A DNA stretch of 64,000 nt, taken from Eriocheir sinensis. Lineage: Eukaryota; Arthropoda; Malacostraca; Decapoda; Varunidae. The position numbers and the translations under genes are program-made. Below the pieces are notes generated by a model. It saw only the letters and a list, made by a program, of their open reading frames with translations. It searched no databases and was not told where the DNA came from. The stretch covers positions 20,801,535-20,865,534 of the forward strand of contig NC_066516.1 of assembly GCF_024679095.1 (NCBI RefSeq), written 5' to 3'. Shown here in pieces: positions 9,838 through 19,824 of the stretch. Within the stretch, counting starts at the first letter, position 1. Each line of letters opens with the position of its first letter.

Positions 9838-11335
9838 TTTACATTTTCCTGATGACTTTTTTTATTCTTTGTCTATTTATTCTTTATGTCCTCACCTTTT
9901 TCTTATATTTTGGGTCCATATTTTCCTGATGACCTCCGCTTTTATATTATTTTTTGTCCACATATTTTCCTGATGACCTTCGCTTTTATATTATTTTTTG
10001 TCCACATATTTTCCTGATGACCTTCGCTTTTATATTATTTTTTGTCCACATATTTTCCTGATGACCTTCGCTTTTATATTATTTTTTGTCCACATATTTT
10101 CCTGATGACCTTCGCTTTTATATTATTTTTTGTCCACATATTTTCCTGATGACCTCCGCTTTTATTTTATTTTTTGTCCACATATTTTCCTGATGACCTC
10201 ACCTTTTTCTTATATTTTGGGTCCATATTTTCCTGATGACCTTCGCTTTTATATTATTTTTTGTCCACATTTTCCTGATGACCTCCGCTTTTATATTATT
10301 TTTTGTCCATATTTTCCTGATGACCTCACCTTTTATTCTATTCTTTGTCCATATTTTCCTGATGACCTCATCTTTTATTCTATTTTTTGTCCATATTTTC
10401 CTGATGACCTCCGCTTTTATTTTATTTTTTGTCCATATTTTCCTGATGACCTCACCTTTTTCTTATATTTTGGGTCCATATTTTCCTGATGACCTTCGCT
10501 TTTATATTATTTTTTGTCCACATTTTCCTGATGACCTCCGCTTTTATTTTATTTTTTGTCCATATTTTCCTGATGACCTCCGCTTTTATATTATTTTTTG
10601 TCCACATTTTCCTGATGACCTCCGCTTTTATATTATTTTTTGTCCACATTTTCCTGATGACCTCCGCTTTTATATTATTTTTTGTCCATATTTTCCTGAT
10701 GACCTCCGCTTTTATTTTATTTTTTGTCCATATTTTCCTGATGACCTCCGCTTTTATATTATTTTTTGTCCACATTTTCCTGATGACCTCCGCTTTTATA
10801 TTATTTTTTGTCCATATTTTCCTGATGACCTCCGCTTTTATATTATTTTTTGTCCATATTTTCCTGATGACCTCCACTTTTATATTATTTTTTGTCCATA
10901 TTTTCCTGATGACCTCCACTTTTATATTATTTTTTGTCCATATTTTCCTGATGACCTCCACTTTTATATTATTTTTTGTCCACATATTTTCCTGATGACC
11001 TCACCTTTTATTCTATTTTTTGTCCATATTTTCCTGATGACCTCACCTTTTTCTTATATTTTGGGTCCATATTTTCCTGATGACCTCCACTTTTATATTA
11101 TTTTTTGTCCATATTTTCCTGATGACCTCCACTTTTATATTATTTTTTGTCCATATTTTCCTGATGACCTCCACTTTTATATTATTTTTTGTCCACATAT
11201 TTTCCTGATGACCTCACCTTTTATTCTATTTTTTGTCCATATTTTCCTGATGAACTCCGCTTTTTTTATTCTCTATGCCTCTTTTCCTGATGATCCCTTC
11301 TTGTTTTGTTCCTGAATTTTCCTGATGAACGCGTT
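9838..11335. repeat. 42-44-bp minisatellite, about 35 units
   Basis: The unit is about TTTTCCTGATGACCTCCGCT, TTTATATTATTTTTTGTCCA, plus CA or CATA. Variants include TTCGC, CCACT, CACCT and one class with TTTTTCTTATATTTTGGGTC. Because 42 is a multiple of three and the unit has no stop in some frames, open frames of 119 to 359 codons run through it on both strands (FVHIFLMTSAFILF repeats). These are artefacts. The edges at 9838-9900 and 11240-11400 are strongly diverged. Confidence 0.97.
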
Positions 11336-11513
11336 TTTTTATCTATTTTTCTGATGCTTCCTTCCTTTTTTGTGTGCCTCTATTTTCCTTATGACCTCAC
11401 CTTGTCCTTTATCCTCTACGTCTGCCCCTTTGTAGCGTGACACGTATGCATGATTATTTTACACATTTGACCCACTCACACACTCTTGGTATTTCCCTTC
11501 ATCAATATTTCCG

Positions 11514-11515
<2 letters not shown>

Positions 11516-11581
<66 letters not shown>
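11516..11581. repeat. (GT)n microsatellite at left end of hAT element
   Basis: Thirty-three GT units ending exactly where the CAGGG terminus of the hAT element starts (11582). Confidence 0.97.
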
Positions 11582-11582
<1 letters not shown>

Positions 11583-11803
11583 AGGGTTGGATCAAATACT
11601 GATTTTTTATAAGTCAAATACAAATACAAATACTTTTGTTCGGGATTCCAAAAATACAAATACAAATACAAATACTTTTATTCCTGAATCTAAAAATACA
11701 AATACAAATACAAATACTTTTATTCCTGAATCTAAAAATACAAATAAAAATACAAATACTCCTATTCCAGATTTCAAAGATACAAATAAAAATACTCCTG
11801 AAA

Positions 11804-11990
11804 TTATACCAAAAAATATAAAGATACTTTTTTCACAAGTTTACACTTCACATCATAATTGCATTTTATCATCATTAATGCCCGGAAGGTTTCCGGGCCG
11901 AGTTTTGCTCGCTTAGGAGTGTAAAAATTGCCGGCCTTACTAAACACCCTCTCAGACGGTGCCGGTAACTAACAGGTTCTTGCCTACCAC
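11804..11990 (-). pseudogene. hAT transposase C-terminal end (dimerisation domain)
   Basis: Minus-strand translation gives LPAPSERVFSKAGNFYTPKR followed by AKLGPETFRALMMIKCN and a stop at 11806-11804. PSERVFSKAG is the hallmark of the hAT C-terminal dimerisation region, and the MIKCN-type end is the usual C-terminus. Upstream, the frame is broken by two in-frame stops (before LPAPSER and about five codons earlier) and the sequence runs into a LINE tail at about 12042. Downstream are AAATAC-rich DNA and the terminal repeat at 11582, the expected order for the 3' end of a hAT element. Confidence 0.85.
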
Positions 11991-12041
11991 AAGCTCAAAG
12001 GGTCAACGGTGCGGAGATGAGTACCTACCGCAGCCACACAC

Positions 12042-12190
12042 AGCTTTTTTTTTTTCTTTTTACAGCAAAGGAGACAGCACAAGGGCACACAAAAAGGAAA
12101 CAACAGTAAAAAAAGCCCGCTACTCGCTTCTCCTGTAAAGAATCCGAAGAGGTGGCCGAAAGAGCAGTCAACTACGTGAGAAGATAGCGT
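12042..12190 (-). mobile_element. LINE 3'-tail fragment inside the hAT element
   Basis: On the minus strand this reads CTCTTTCGGCCACCTCTTCG, then GAGAAGCGAGTAGCGGGC, CCCTTGTGCTGTCTCC and GCTGTAAAAAG with poly(A). It is nearly identical to the tail of the LINE at 47854-48010. It abuts the truncated hAT transposase fragment, so it probably inserted into or next to the broken element. Confidence 0.9.
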
Positions 12191-12446
12191 AAGAATAGCG
12201 TATGCACCCGCCTTTAACTTTACCTTCAGTTTTCTTTCTTTGTGGTCATGGCTAAGTGCAATGGTTAACACACATATACTCTCTCTCTCCGCCAAGGTCT
12301 TGCAGCGAAGTGATCACTGAAACTGGTCATCAGTTATTCTGTTTTGGTTCATTTTTTTTTCTTCAACGTCTTCTGCGTAGTCATCGAAATGGCCGCCTCT
12401 GTGTTAAGGCTGAACTTGGCTGAAAAAAAAAGGTTCAGGTTTTTTT

Positions 12447-12449
<3 letters not shown>

Positions 12450-12488
<39 letters not shown>
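12450..12488. repeat. (AC)n microsatellite
   Basis: About 19 AC units. Confidence 0.95.
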
Positions 12489-12489
<1 letters not shown>

Positions 12490-12535
12490 TTAATCAGGAC
12501 TGAAACACGTATTCCCACTCTTTCCTCACCCCTAC

Positions 12536-12539
<4 letters not shown>

Positions 12540-12576
<37 letters not shown>
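12540..12576. repeat. (CT)n microsatellite
   Basis: About 18 CT units. Confidence 0.95.
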
Positions 12577-12579
<3 letters not shown>

Positions 12580-13399
12580 AGTTCGTAACAATAGAGAGCG
12601 GAGAATGAGTTTTAAACGCTCGACGAAGTTTAAGAAATGTGCCGTAAGGTTGTGCCGGAAACTGAAGTGCTAAAAGGTGCCGCCTCGCGAGCTACTGCGT
12701 ACTACTTGCTGCTATACTGTTATCATCATTATTGAGCACCGTGAATGGGGTATACCCGGAAGAGTACAAATATCAGTAGTTATACAAAGTCTTTTACTCT
12801 GCCACATTCAAGACACAGATAATCAAAAGGATAAAGATTGGGGAGCAGCGACGTAGCGGTCTTTTTTTTTCTTTCTGTATCCTCTTATTTTGGCTCTTGA
12901 GCTTTCTGTCTTCTGTGTTGAAAAAAAAAAGAAAGAAAGAAAAGAAAACTGCCAAGTCTTTACCTCATCGATTTCCATTTTTTTTAGCTAACTCTTTATC
13001 ATTGTTAGCTACCATATATTATTTTATTTTTTTTACTTGACGCTTTTCTTCGTTTTATTTTTTGGCTGCAGAGGGGGAGGGGGGGGGAAACCATTATAAT
13101 CCAAATTCTTCCTATTACTCTGTCCTACCTCCCCCCTCCCTCCCTCCCTCTTCTTGCCTCCCTGCCCCCGTCCTTCCCTTCCAGCTCAAGGTCGGACCGG
13201 AACTAAGGCCTACACAATGGAAAAAAAAAGAAAAAAAAATTGTGGCGGGAAAACGTGTAGGTAGAACTGACCATGACTGATGACGGACTAGATAAGTAAA
13301 CAAATAAATAAGATGAACAAATAAGATAAACAAATAAACAAATAAAAAAATATAGAGATATAACTTATTTTTATTTATGCTGGTTTTTCATTTATTTAT
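12577..13399. other. Unassigned DNA with T-rich and C-rich tracts
   Basis: This includes a weak LINE-tail-like stretch (GGCTCTTGAGCTTTCTG near 12890), a poly(G) run near 13073-13088, a CCCTCC tract at 13129-13152 and AAATA-rich DNA at 13295-13360. No gene is seen. Confidence 0.5.
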
Positions 13400-13449
13400 C
13401 TACTTTTGCCCTTGAGCTGCTTCCTTAACTGCAAAAAGAAAAAAAAAAG
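13400..13449 (+). mobile_element. Short LINE 3'-tail fragment
   Basis: TTTTGCCCTTGAGCTGCTTC followed by TGCAAAAAG and poly(A). Only the last 50 bases of the LINE tail are present. Confidence 0.7.
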
Positions 13450-13802
13450 ATGGATAGATAAACATAATGATAGATAGCCATGCAGATAAATAGATAAAGA
13501 GTCAGACAAATACATGTTCGATCGTTAGATGATTTGATAGTTAGTTAATAGGTAGTCCAATAGTACCCTTGTATAGTACCCTTAGTTAGATAGGTAGTTT
13601 AATAGTTAGATAGTTTGAATTAGTTAGTTAGTTCGTTAATTTTACTGTATTCTGTATTTGTTTATTTATTTATTTATTTGGATTATTTTTTTGTTTTTGT
13701 TTTATTTTATTTTGGTGTTTTTCTTTTTCTTTTTGTTTCTTTTTCCTTTTCTTTTCTTTATCTTTTTCTTTGTTTTCTTGCTGGTGTTTTTCTTTTTTGA
13801 TG

Positions 13803-14660
13803 TTCTTTTATTTCATATCATCCTCTTGTTGATGTTCATTGGTCTGGGTGAGCCGCTTTCCTCCCAGAAGAGACCCACCCATAATTTTGGTGATGTTAGT
13901 TAGGGGCCGAAAGGTGGATGATATTTCTTATATTTTTCTTCTCTTGATGTGTTTTTCTTCTTGTTTTTCTTTTCCGATGTTTTTTCTGTTCTTTTTCTTC
14001 TTATTTCTTTTCTTCGTGTTTTTAATGTTCTTTTATTTCATATCATCCTCTTGTTGATGTTCTTCGTTGGTCTGGGTGAGCCGCTTTCCTCCCAGAAGAG
14101 ACCCACCCATAATTTTGGTGATGTTAGTTTGGGGCCGAATGGTGGATGATGTTTCTTTGTATGTTACTTTTCTTGATGTTGTTCTGTTATTGCTGTTACT
14201 TTTCTTTTGCGATGTTTTTTTGCTCTTTTTTCCCCTATTTTTTGGTGTTCTTTTCTATATCATCCCTCTTTGATGTTCTTTGGTCTGGATGAGCCTCTTT
14301 CTCCCCAGAAAAGACCCATCCATAATTTTGGAGATGTTAGTTTGGGGCCGAATGGTGGATGATGTTTCTTTGTATGTTACTTTTCTTGACGTTGTTCTGT
14401 TATTGTTGTTACTTTTCTTTTGCGATGTTTTTTTCTCTTTTTCCCATTTTTTTGGTGTTCCTTTCTATATCATCCCTTTTTGATGTTCTTTGTTCTGGAT
14501 GAGCCTCTTTCTCCCCAGAAAAGACTCATCCATAATTTTGGAGATGTTAGGGCCTGAAGGTGGATGATCTGTGTTTTTTATTTACTTCTCTTGATGTTTT
14601 GTTACTATATTTTCCTTTTTCTGGTGTTCCTTTTTATTTTCCTTTTCTTTGGTGTTCCCA
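13803..14660. repeat. 200-235-bp tandem repeat, 4 units
   Basis: Four units start near 13803, 14038, 14262 and 14462. The most conserved part is TTGGTCTGGGTGAGCCGCTT, CCTCCCAGAAGAGACCCA and CCATAATTTTGGTGATGTTA; the rest is T-rich with TTGATGTT motifs. Units 1-2 and 3-4 are more alike within pairs, suggesting duplication of a dimer or local conversion. Short frames (WVSRFPPRRDPPIIL) recur but are interrupted, so coding is not supported. Confidence 0.88.
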
Positions 14661-14684
14661 TCACGTGGATTGTCTACGACATCT

Positions 14685-15993
14685 AACGAGCACCACAAGC
14701 CCCGGTTTATTGTTCGGAGTTTGCTCTCCTAGGCAGACTGCCTACCACGGCTGACGAGCTCCACCTGCCCGGGTTTATTGTTCGGAGTTTGCTCTCCTAG
14801 GTGTATTACCTAAGACGGCTCACGAGCCCAACCTGCCCGGGTTTATTGTTCGGAGTTTGCTCTCCTAGATGAACTGCTTTCGCTAACGAGCTCCACCTGC
14901 CCGGGTTTATTGTTCGGAGTTTGCTCTCCTAGATGAACTGCTTTCGCTAACGAGCTCCACCTGCCCGGGTTTATTGATCGGAGTTTGCTCTCCTAGATGA
15001 ACTGCTTTCGCTAACGAGCTCCACCTGCCCGGGTTTATTGATCGGAGTTTGCTCTCCTAGATGAACTACTTTCGCTAACGAGCTCCACCTGCACGGGTTT
15101 ATTGATCGAGTTTGCTCTCCTAGATGAACTGCTTTCGCTAACGAACTCCACCTGCCCGGTTTATTGATCGGAGTTTGCTCTCCTAAATGAACTACTTTCG
15201 CTAACGAGCTCCACCTGCCCGGGTTTATTGATCGGAGTTTGCTCTCCTAGATGAACTGCTTTCGCTAACGAGCTCCACCTGCCCGGGTTTATTGATCGGA
15301 GTTTGCTCTCCTAGATGAACTGCTTTCGCTAACGAGCTCCACCTGCCCGGGTTTATTGATCGGAGTTTGCTCTCCTAGATGAACTGCTTTCGCTAACGAG
15401 CTCCACCTGCCCGGGTTTGTAATCGGAGTTTGCTCTCCTAGATGAATTGCTTTCGCTAACGAGCTCCACCTGCCCGGGTTTGTAATCGGAGTTTGCTCTC
15501 CTAGATGAACTGCTTTCGCTAACGACCTCCACCTGCCCGGGTTTGTAATCGGAGTTTGCTCTCCTAGATGAATTGCTTTCGCTAACGAGCTCCACCTGCC
15601 CGGGTTTGTAATCGGAGTTTGCTCTCCTAGATGAATTGCTTTCGCTAACGAGCTCCACCTGCCCGGGTTTGTAATCGGAGTTTGCTCTCCTAGATGAATT
15701 GCTTTCGCTAACGACCTCCACCTGCCCGGGTTTATTGTTTGGAGTTTGCTCTCCAAGGTGTATTACCTATGACGGCTCACGAGCCCAACCTGCCCGGGTT
15801 TATTGTTCGGAGTTTGCTCTCCTAGGTGAATTGCCTACCACGGCTAACGAACCTCACCTGCCCGGGTTTGTTGTTCGGAGTTTGCTCTCCTAGGTGAATT
15901 GCCTACCACGGCTAACGAACCTCACCTGCCCGGGTTTGTTGTTCGGAGTTTGCTCTCCTAGGCAGATTGCCTACCACGGCTAACGAGCCCCAC
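14685..15993. repeat. 62-68-bp satellite array, about 21 units
   Basis: Each unit contains CCACCTGCCCGGGTTTATTG, then TCGGAGTTTGCTCTCCTAG and a variable link (ATGAACTGCTTTCGCTAACG in the middle, GTGAATTGCCTACCACGGC at the right edge). The internal units from about 15410 to 15720 are 62-63 bp; those left of them are about 64; the edge units are 66-68. On the minus strand every unit carries GGGCAG/GTGGAG, a splice-donor-like site, in the same register as the donor of the exon-like frame to the right. Multiple-of-three spacing opens a spurious 155-codon minus frame (NPGRWSSLAKAIHLGEQTPI). Confidence 0.95.
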
Positions 15994-16318
15994 CTGCCCG
16001 GCGTTGTAGCCGAAAGATCTCCGGCACCTCCGTCGGGGTCCCGATGGACGTCGAGGCGCCCTGCCGGGAACCCTCCAGTCCTGCCATGCTCGCCAGGGAG
16101 ACCTTGGGCTCGCTGGCGCTCCACCGCCCCGCCGATTCGAATAGGGCGGATGCAAGAACTCGCTTCTTAAAACTACCAGACTGGATTATAAAATTAATCA
16201 TAAATGCCGTGAAGGCGCCGGTCACCGCGTTTATCGGTTCTTGGATGAAGGACCGATGGGCCTCGGGGACGCGCACAAACATCATAAGGAATCCTCGCCG
16301 CGGCTTCCGGCGCAGCAT
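15994..16318 (-). CDS. Exon-like open frame, unknown protein N-terminus
   Basis: A minus-strand frame starts at ATG 16318-16316 (A at -3) and stays open for 108 codons to GGGCAG/GTGGGG, a plausible splice donor in phase 1. The predicted peptide begins MLRRKPRRGFLMMFVRVPEA and has a basic N-terminus, a moderately hydrophobic stretch (AVTGAFTAFMINFIIQSG) and a Ser/Gly-rich C-terminal half. Codon composition is GC-rich and complex, unlike the surrounding simple DNA. I do not recognise the family. The + strand is also open here (16044-16379), so this may be chance GC-rich sequence or a gene fragment carried in a transposon. The satellite starts at its putative intron. Confidence 0.35.
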
Positions 16319-16399
16319 CCTTTTCCCTTTTTCTTTCTTACTTCCAATTTTTCTTTTTAATTATATTTTCTTTCTCTGATTGACTGATTGATTGATTTT

Positions 16400-16779
16400 A
16401 CATAGTAAGAATTGGTTCACCAATTAACGTCTTTCAGGTACATTGCATTCACACACCTGCTGAGGGAGAACACCAGTGAGCGTGTTGACTCACGAGGACG
16501 GCCCACTAAAGTTTCCTAACATTTGTATTGGGCTGCCACTTCTCTTTAGTCGTCTGTTCCTCTATTTTTCTCTTCTTTATTTCATTCTATTTCTCCCTTT
16601 CTTTCATCCTTGCTCTCTATACATATATTTCTTTCAAACTTCTTCATCAACCCCCTTTCCTTTCCATTCTCCCTCCCCTTCATCTCCCTCCATCCCTTCC
16701 ATCCCCCTCGCCTCCCGGCCTTTGCTCTTTTTCTGTTATCATCACGACAGCTGTTTAATTTCTCTGCGGGGACTTTTTG
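16400..16779. other. Unassigned, pyrimidine-rich
   Basis: 16540-16740 is C/T-rich. The minus-strand continuation of the transposase frame past a stop (PAEKLNSCRDD) lies at about 16750-16779 and is decayed hAT sequence. Confidence 0.5.
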
Positions 16780-17313
16780 TTATGTTCGTGCTTCCCGGGG
16801 CGTCCATGTTGTTGCACAGCACCCTAGAATATTTTTGGCAAAGAGCTTCAAATTTTTGAAGCTTTTTGCATCACGCCAGTACCTCAGTGGATTGACATCA
16901 AAAGGCAAAACACCTTCTTCTAGGTACGTTTCAAGTTCTGCCTTCACCACTGTAGTGTCATTTGTTGATGCACTTGCCATCATTTGCCCAGCTGGAGGCA
17001 TGTAGGCAAAAAGACGAGGTCGTGTTGCACTCATGCCAGCCGAAAAGACGAAAGGCTCACTCTCTTGAAATGTTTTCTTCTTCAAGGTCGACTGAGTTGA
17101 CTCGGAAATAATTAGGTCCACAATCTTGGAAACCTTTTCCTTTTGCATTTTCTTACATGGCATCCATGCCAACTTAAACCTGGGGCCCATGACAGCTGCG
17201 GCAATGACATCAGTCCGCTCAAGAAATGGATGCAGCCTCTTTTTGATAGGTGACTGTAGTGCATTTGTCAAGTTAAAGCAGTAGATCGGTTTACTGTCTC
17301 TCGTCGTCTTCAC
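16780..17313 (-). pseudogene. hAT transposase, C-terminal half, truncated
   Basis: A 177-codon minus frame. Residues about 27-50 (HPFLERTDVIAAAVMGPRFK) match the hAT region in which a LDPRFK-like motif precedes the C-terminal domain. Residues about 130-165 (YLEEGVLPFDVNPLRYWRDA, then FKNLKLFAKNILGCCATT) match the start of the hAT dimerisation domain just before the PSER motif. The frame then degenerates to TPREART and a stop, exactly where the 11804-11990 fragment takes over. The N-terminal half, including any BED zinc finger and the first catalytic acidic residues, is absent. Not functional. Confidence 0.85.
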
Positions 17314-17319
17314 TCACAT

Positions 17320-17640
17320 ATCCCCTATGCCTCCCATTTCCGTGACGTCACACATTTTTGCGGGCGGATCCTTCTTCCGAGCCACCCATCCCTCAGAACT
17401 CCCTAAATCCTCTCCTACTCCTCCGCCATGTGACCTGAGGTTAATTTCCTCCTTACTCCCCACCCTTAATTTTTTTCCTCCTCCGCCTTCAACCTTAATG
17501 TTCTCCTTACTCCGCTCTCCCCGTGATCTGACGTTAATCCTTTACTCCTTCGCCTTCAACCTTCATCTGTTTCCTCCTCTGCCTTAACGCGGCTTAACAT
17601 TATTTCTTTTTCTATTTCCTTTACAGTATTTATCCTCCTC
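17320..17640. other. Pyrimidine-rich DNA inside the hAT element
   Basis: C/T-rich, with a loosely repeated segment (CTCCTCCGCCTTCAACCTT near 17480, CTCCTTCGCCTTCAACCTT near 17545). No transposase N-terminus could be read here. Confidence 0.5.
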
Positions 17641-17777
17641 AAATGGTTTTGACTCGAAATATAAATACAAATACAAAATACTTTTTTCTCTGGATGTCAA
17701 AATACAAATACAGATACATTAAAATTGTATTTAAATACAATTCCAATACAAATACAATTGTATTTAATCCACCCCTG
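17640..17777 (-). mobile_element. hAT 5' terminal region
   Basis: Starting from 17777 on the minus strand: CAGGGGTGGATTAAATACAA, then repeated TGTATTTGTATTT motifs. This is the counterpart of the 11582 end. The subterminal repeats probably served as transposase binding sites; that is inference from hAT biology. Confidence 0.75.
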
Positions 17778-17804
17778 GTGTGTGTGTGTGTGTGTGTGTG
17801 TGTG
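17778..17804. repeat. (GT)n microsatellite at right end of hAT element
   Basis: About 13 GT units directly after the hAT terminus. Confidence 0.95.
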
Positions 17805-18164
17805 GCTGGTTTTGTCAGATGCTCCCACCCCTCACACCAACTATTTCCAAAGGTCAAAAAGGAGGTTAATCGAGTTCTAATGAGTGTTCTGTTAGGTTCA
17901 CGGTACAGAAGAAAACTCAGACTACCACCAGGGTCATAAAATTACCCCTGGAAATGCCCTAAACTCCTACGAAAGACTAGTAAATTATGTGTTCTTGGGG
18001 CCAGAAATGTTTAAAAATATGGCCCTGTGTCCCATCCATCGAGTCCTCGCGTGCCCCTTTCCGCCCCTCGCACCTTTTTTCACTCCAATATGTCTGCCCC
18101 GCCCCGCCAAACGAAGTGGGATTCATTTGTTTCGTTCCTCTGGGCCTCGTTTTTGTGGGGCAGA

Positions 18165-18520
18165 GGAAGGAGTGCGAAGGGGAAGGGGAAGAGGGGAGGG
18201 GTGGGAAGGGGTAGGGGAAGGGAAGGGGGAAAGGGAAGTCGAGGGGTGGGAAGGGGGGAGGGGTGGGAAGGGGTAGGGAAGGGAAAGGGAGGGAGAGGGG
18301 TGGCAAGAGGGAGGAAGGAAGGAGAGGGGTGGGAAGGGTAGGGGAAGGAAGGGGAAAGGGAAGTTGAGGGTGGGAAGGGGGAGGAGTGGGAAGGGGTAGG
18401 GAAGGGAAGGAGAGGGGTGGCAAGAGGGGAGGAGTGGGAAGGGGGAGGGAAGGGAAGGAGAGGGGTGGGAAGGGGGAGGAGTGGGAAGGGGTAGGGAAGG
18501 GAAGGAGAGGGGTGGTTTAG
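18165..18520. repeat. G-rich minisatellite
   Basis: Degenerate units made of GGGTGGGAAGGGGTAGGG and AAGGGAAGGAGAGG blocks on the + strand. The many closely spaced GGG/GGGG runs could form G-quadruplexes. Confidence 0.9.
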
Positions 18521-18756
18521 TCCATTGTGTTTGAGACTTCACCCGTAAATCCTTGTTTGTTTGGCTTACCTGTGTGTTTGTTTGTGTGATTGTTTGTGAC
18601 TTTAATTTGTTTGTTTTGTTTTGTTTATTTCTTTCTTCTCTTTCGTTGTGGTGGTCATTCTATTCTTGGTAACCTTTTTTTCCTCTTTTTTTTATCGTTA
18701 TATTTTTTTTTATTGTTGCGTTATTTTTTATTTATTTATTATTATTTTTTTTTTAG

Positions 18757-18958
18757 GTGTGGCCTGTAACGTCAGTAGGCTTTCTTCAGGGGTCTCTTCG
18801 ACGGCCCCAGCGGTTTGGTGGCGCAGGCGAATTTTTTTTTATAGTGGCTGCCAGTGCCGTGGCATATGACTTGCTTGGCCCATGCTGCCCCCCAGTGCTC
18901 CTCTTGACTAAAGTTGCTGAAGTTGGGGTTGACCGAAGACCTTGGCAGCATGTGAGTA
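18757..18958 (-). mobile_element. tRNA-derived SINE, 5'-truncated copy
   Basis: On the minus strand the body matches the full SINE at 45 kb: CACATGCTGCC, CAACCCCAACTTCAGCAACT, AGGAGCACTGGGGGGCAGC and GGCAGCCACTATAAA, ending with AGAAAGCCTACTGACG. The tRNA-like head is missing. Near the 3' end it has about 35-40 extra bases (GCGCCACCAAACCGCTGGGG region) that the 45-kb copy lacks. An A-rich tail follows on the minus strand (18700-18756). Confidence 0.85.
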
Positions 18959-18999
18959 AGCTTCCTTTTTCTTTCTTTTTCTTTTTTTTCTTCTTCTTC

Positions 19000-19023
19000 T
19001 TCATATTATTATTATCATTATTA

Positions 19024-19066
<43 letters not shown>

Positions 19067-19075
19067 CATCATTAC
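19000..19075. repeat. (TTA)n microsatellite
   Basis: About 22 TTA units with ATC interruptions. Confidence 0.93.
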
Positions 19076-19226
19076 TATTATTTCCTCTTCTTTTTTCTTG
19101 TTTTTTGTCTCTCCTCCTTTTCCTCCTGCTCTTCCCCCTCCTCCTCCTCGTCCATTTCTCTCTTTCCTCCTCTTCTTCCTCCTCTTCTGGTCACCCCTAA
19201 ATCCACACAGCGATCTCCGACACCCA

Positions 19227-19229
<3 letters not shown>

Positions 19230-19258
<29 letters not shown>
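19230..19258. repeat. (CT)n microsatellite
   Basis: About 14 CT units. Confidence 0.95.
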
Positions 19259-19340
19259 GGCCTAACTCGTTCATAATCTTTCCATTGTTTGCTTGTTTTC
19301 AGCTCGTTAGCCTCTGAAAGCTGTAGTATTTTCTTGTTAG

Positions 19341-19444
<104 letters not shown>

Positions 19445-19515
19445 CAATAACATGCTCAAATAGTAACAGTTCTCCCCCATTTTCTTTCTTTCTTTCCTCA
19501 CGTTCTACTTTGCCG

Positions 19516-19518
<3 letters not shown>

Positions 19519-19566
<48 letters not shown>
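19519..19566. repeat. (GA)n microsatellite
   Basis: About 24 GA units. Confidence 0.97.
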
Positions 19567-19570
<4 letters not shown>

Positions 19571-19646
19571 ACTGTTTGCCATTACTATATTGAAGACATT
19601 TTTTCTCTATTATCGCCCTCTTTCCACCTTTACTCTCCCCCTCCAC

Positions 19647-19649
<3 letters not shown>

Positions 19650-19686
<37 letters not shown>
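19650..19686. repeat. (CT)n microsatellite
   Basis: About 18 CT units. Opposite strand sense to the two (GA)n tracts on its left, so hairpins between them are possible. Confidence 0.95.
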
Positions 19687-19688
<2 letters not shown>

Positions 19689-19824
19689 ACCTCCCCCCAA
19701 CCCCCGGCGGCCTCCATCGCTCATCTTTAGACCGTGATCAGTCAATTTTAACGAGCTCCGGGAACTTAGCAGCACCAGCAGGAGCCGCGGCCGCCACCCT
19801 GACCTTAGCCTGTTGCGGAAGGTG

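Larger units (their letters stand above)
11582..17777 (-). mobile_element. hAT-superfamily transposon, composite and dead
   Basis: Two matching termini point inward: CAGGGTTGGATCAAATAC starts at 11582 on the + strand and CAGGGGTGGATTAAATAC starts at 17777 on the - strand. Both subterminal regions carry many AAATAC motifs. Each end is flanked by GTGTGTGT, compatible with the 8-bp target duplication of hAT elements, although a (GT)n target makes that weak. The transposase lies on the minus strand in two parts (16780-17313 and 11804-11990). Between them are a LINE tail, a four-copy repeat, a satellite and an exon-like frame. Inference: one old element broken by about 4.8 kb of later DNA. The alternative is two truncated copies of one family. 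Confidence 0.6.

Noticed and set aside
9838..11335. Hammerhead-ribozyme-like CTGATGA in every unit of the 42-bp array
   Set aside because: The core CTGATGA is present on the + strand, but no GAAA box with paired stems I-III exists on that strand of the unit. Also on the minus strand the required order is absent.
15289..15756. 155-codon repeat protein NPGRWSSLAKAIHLGEQTPI
   Set aside because: It is open only where satellite units keep a frame-compatible length; the frame is lost in the rest of the array.
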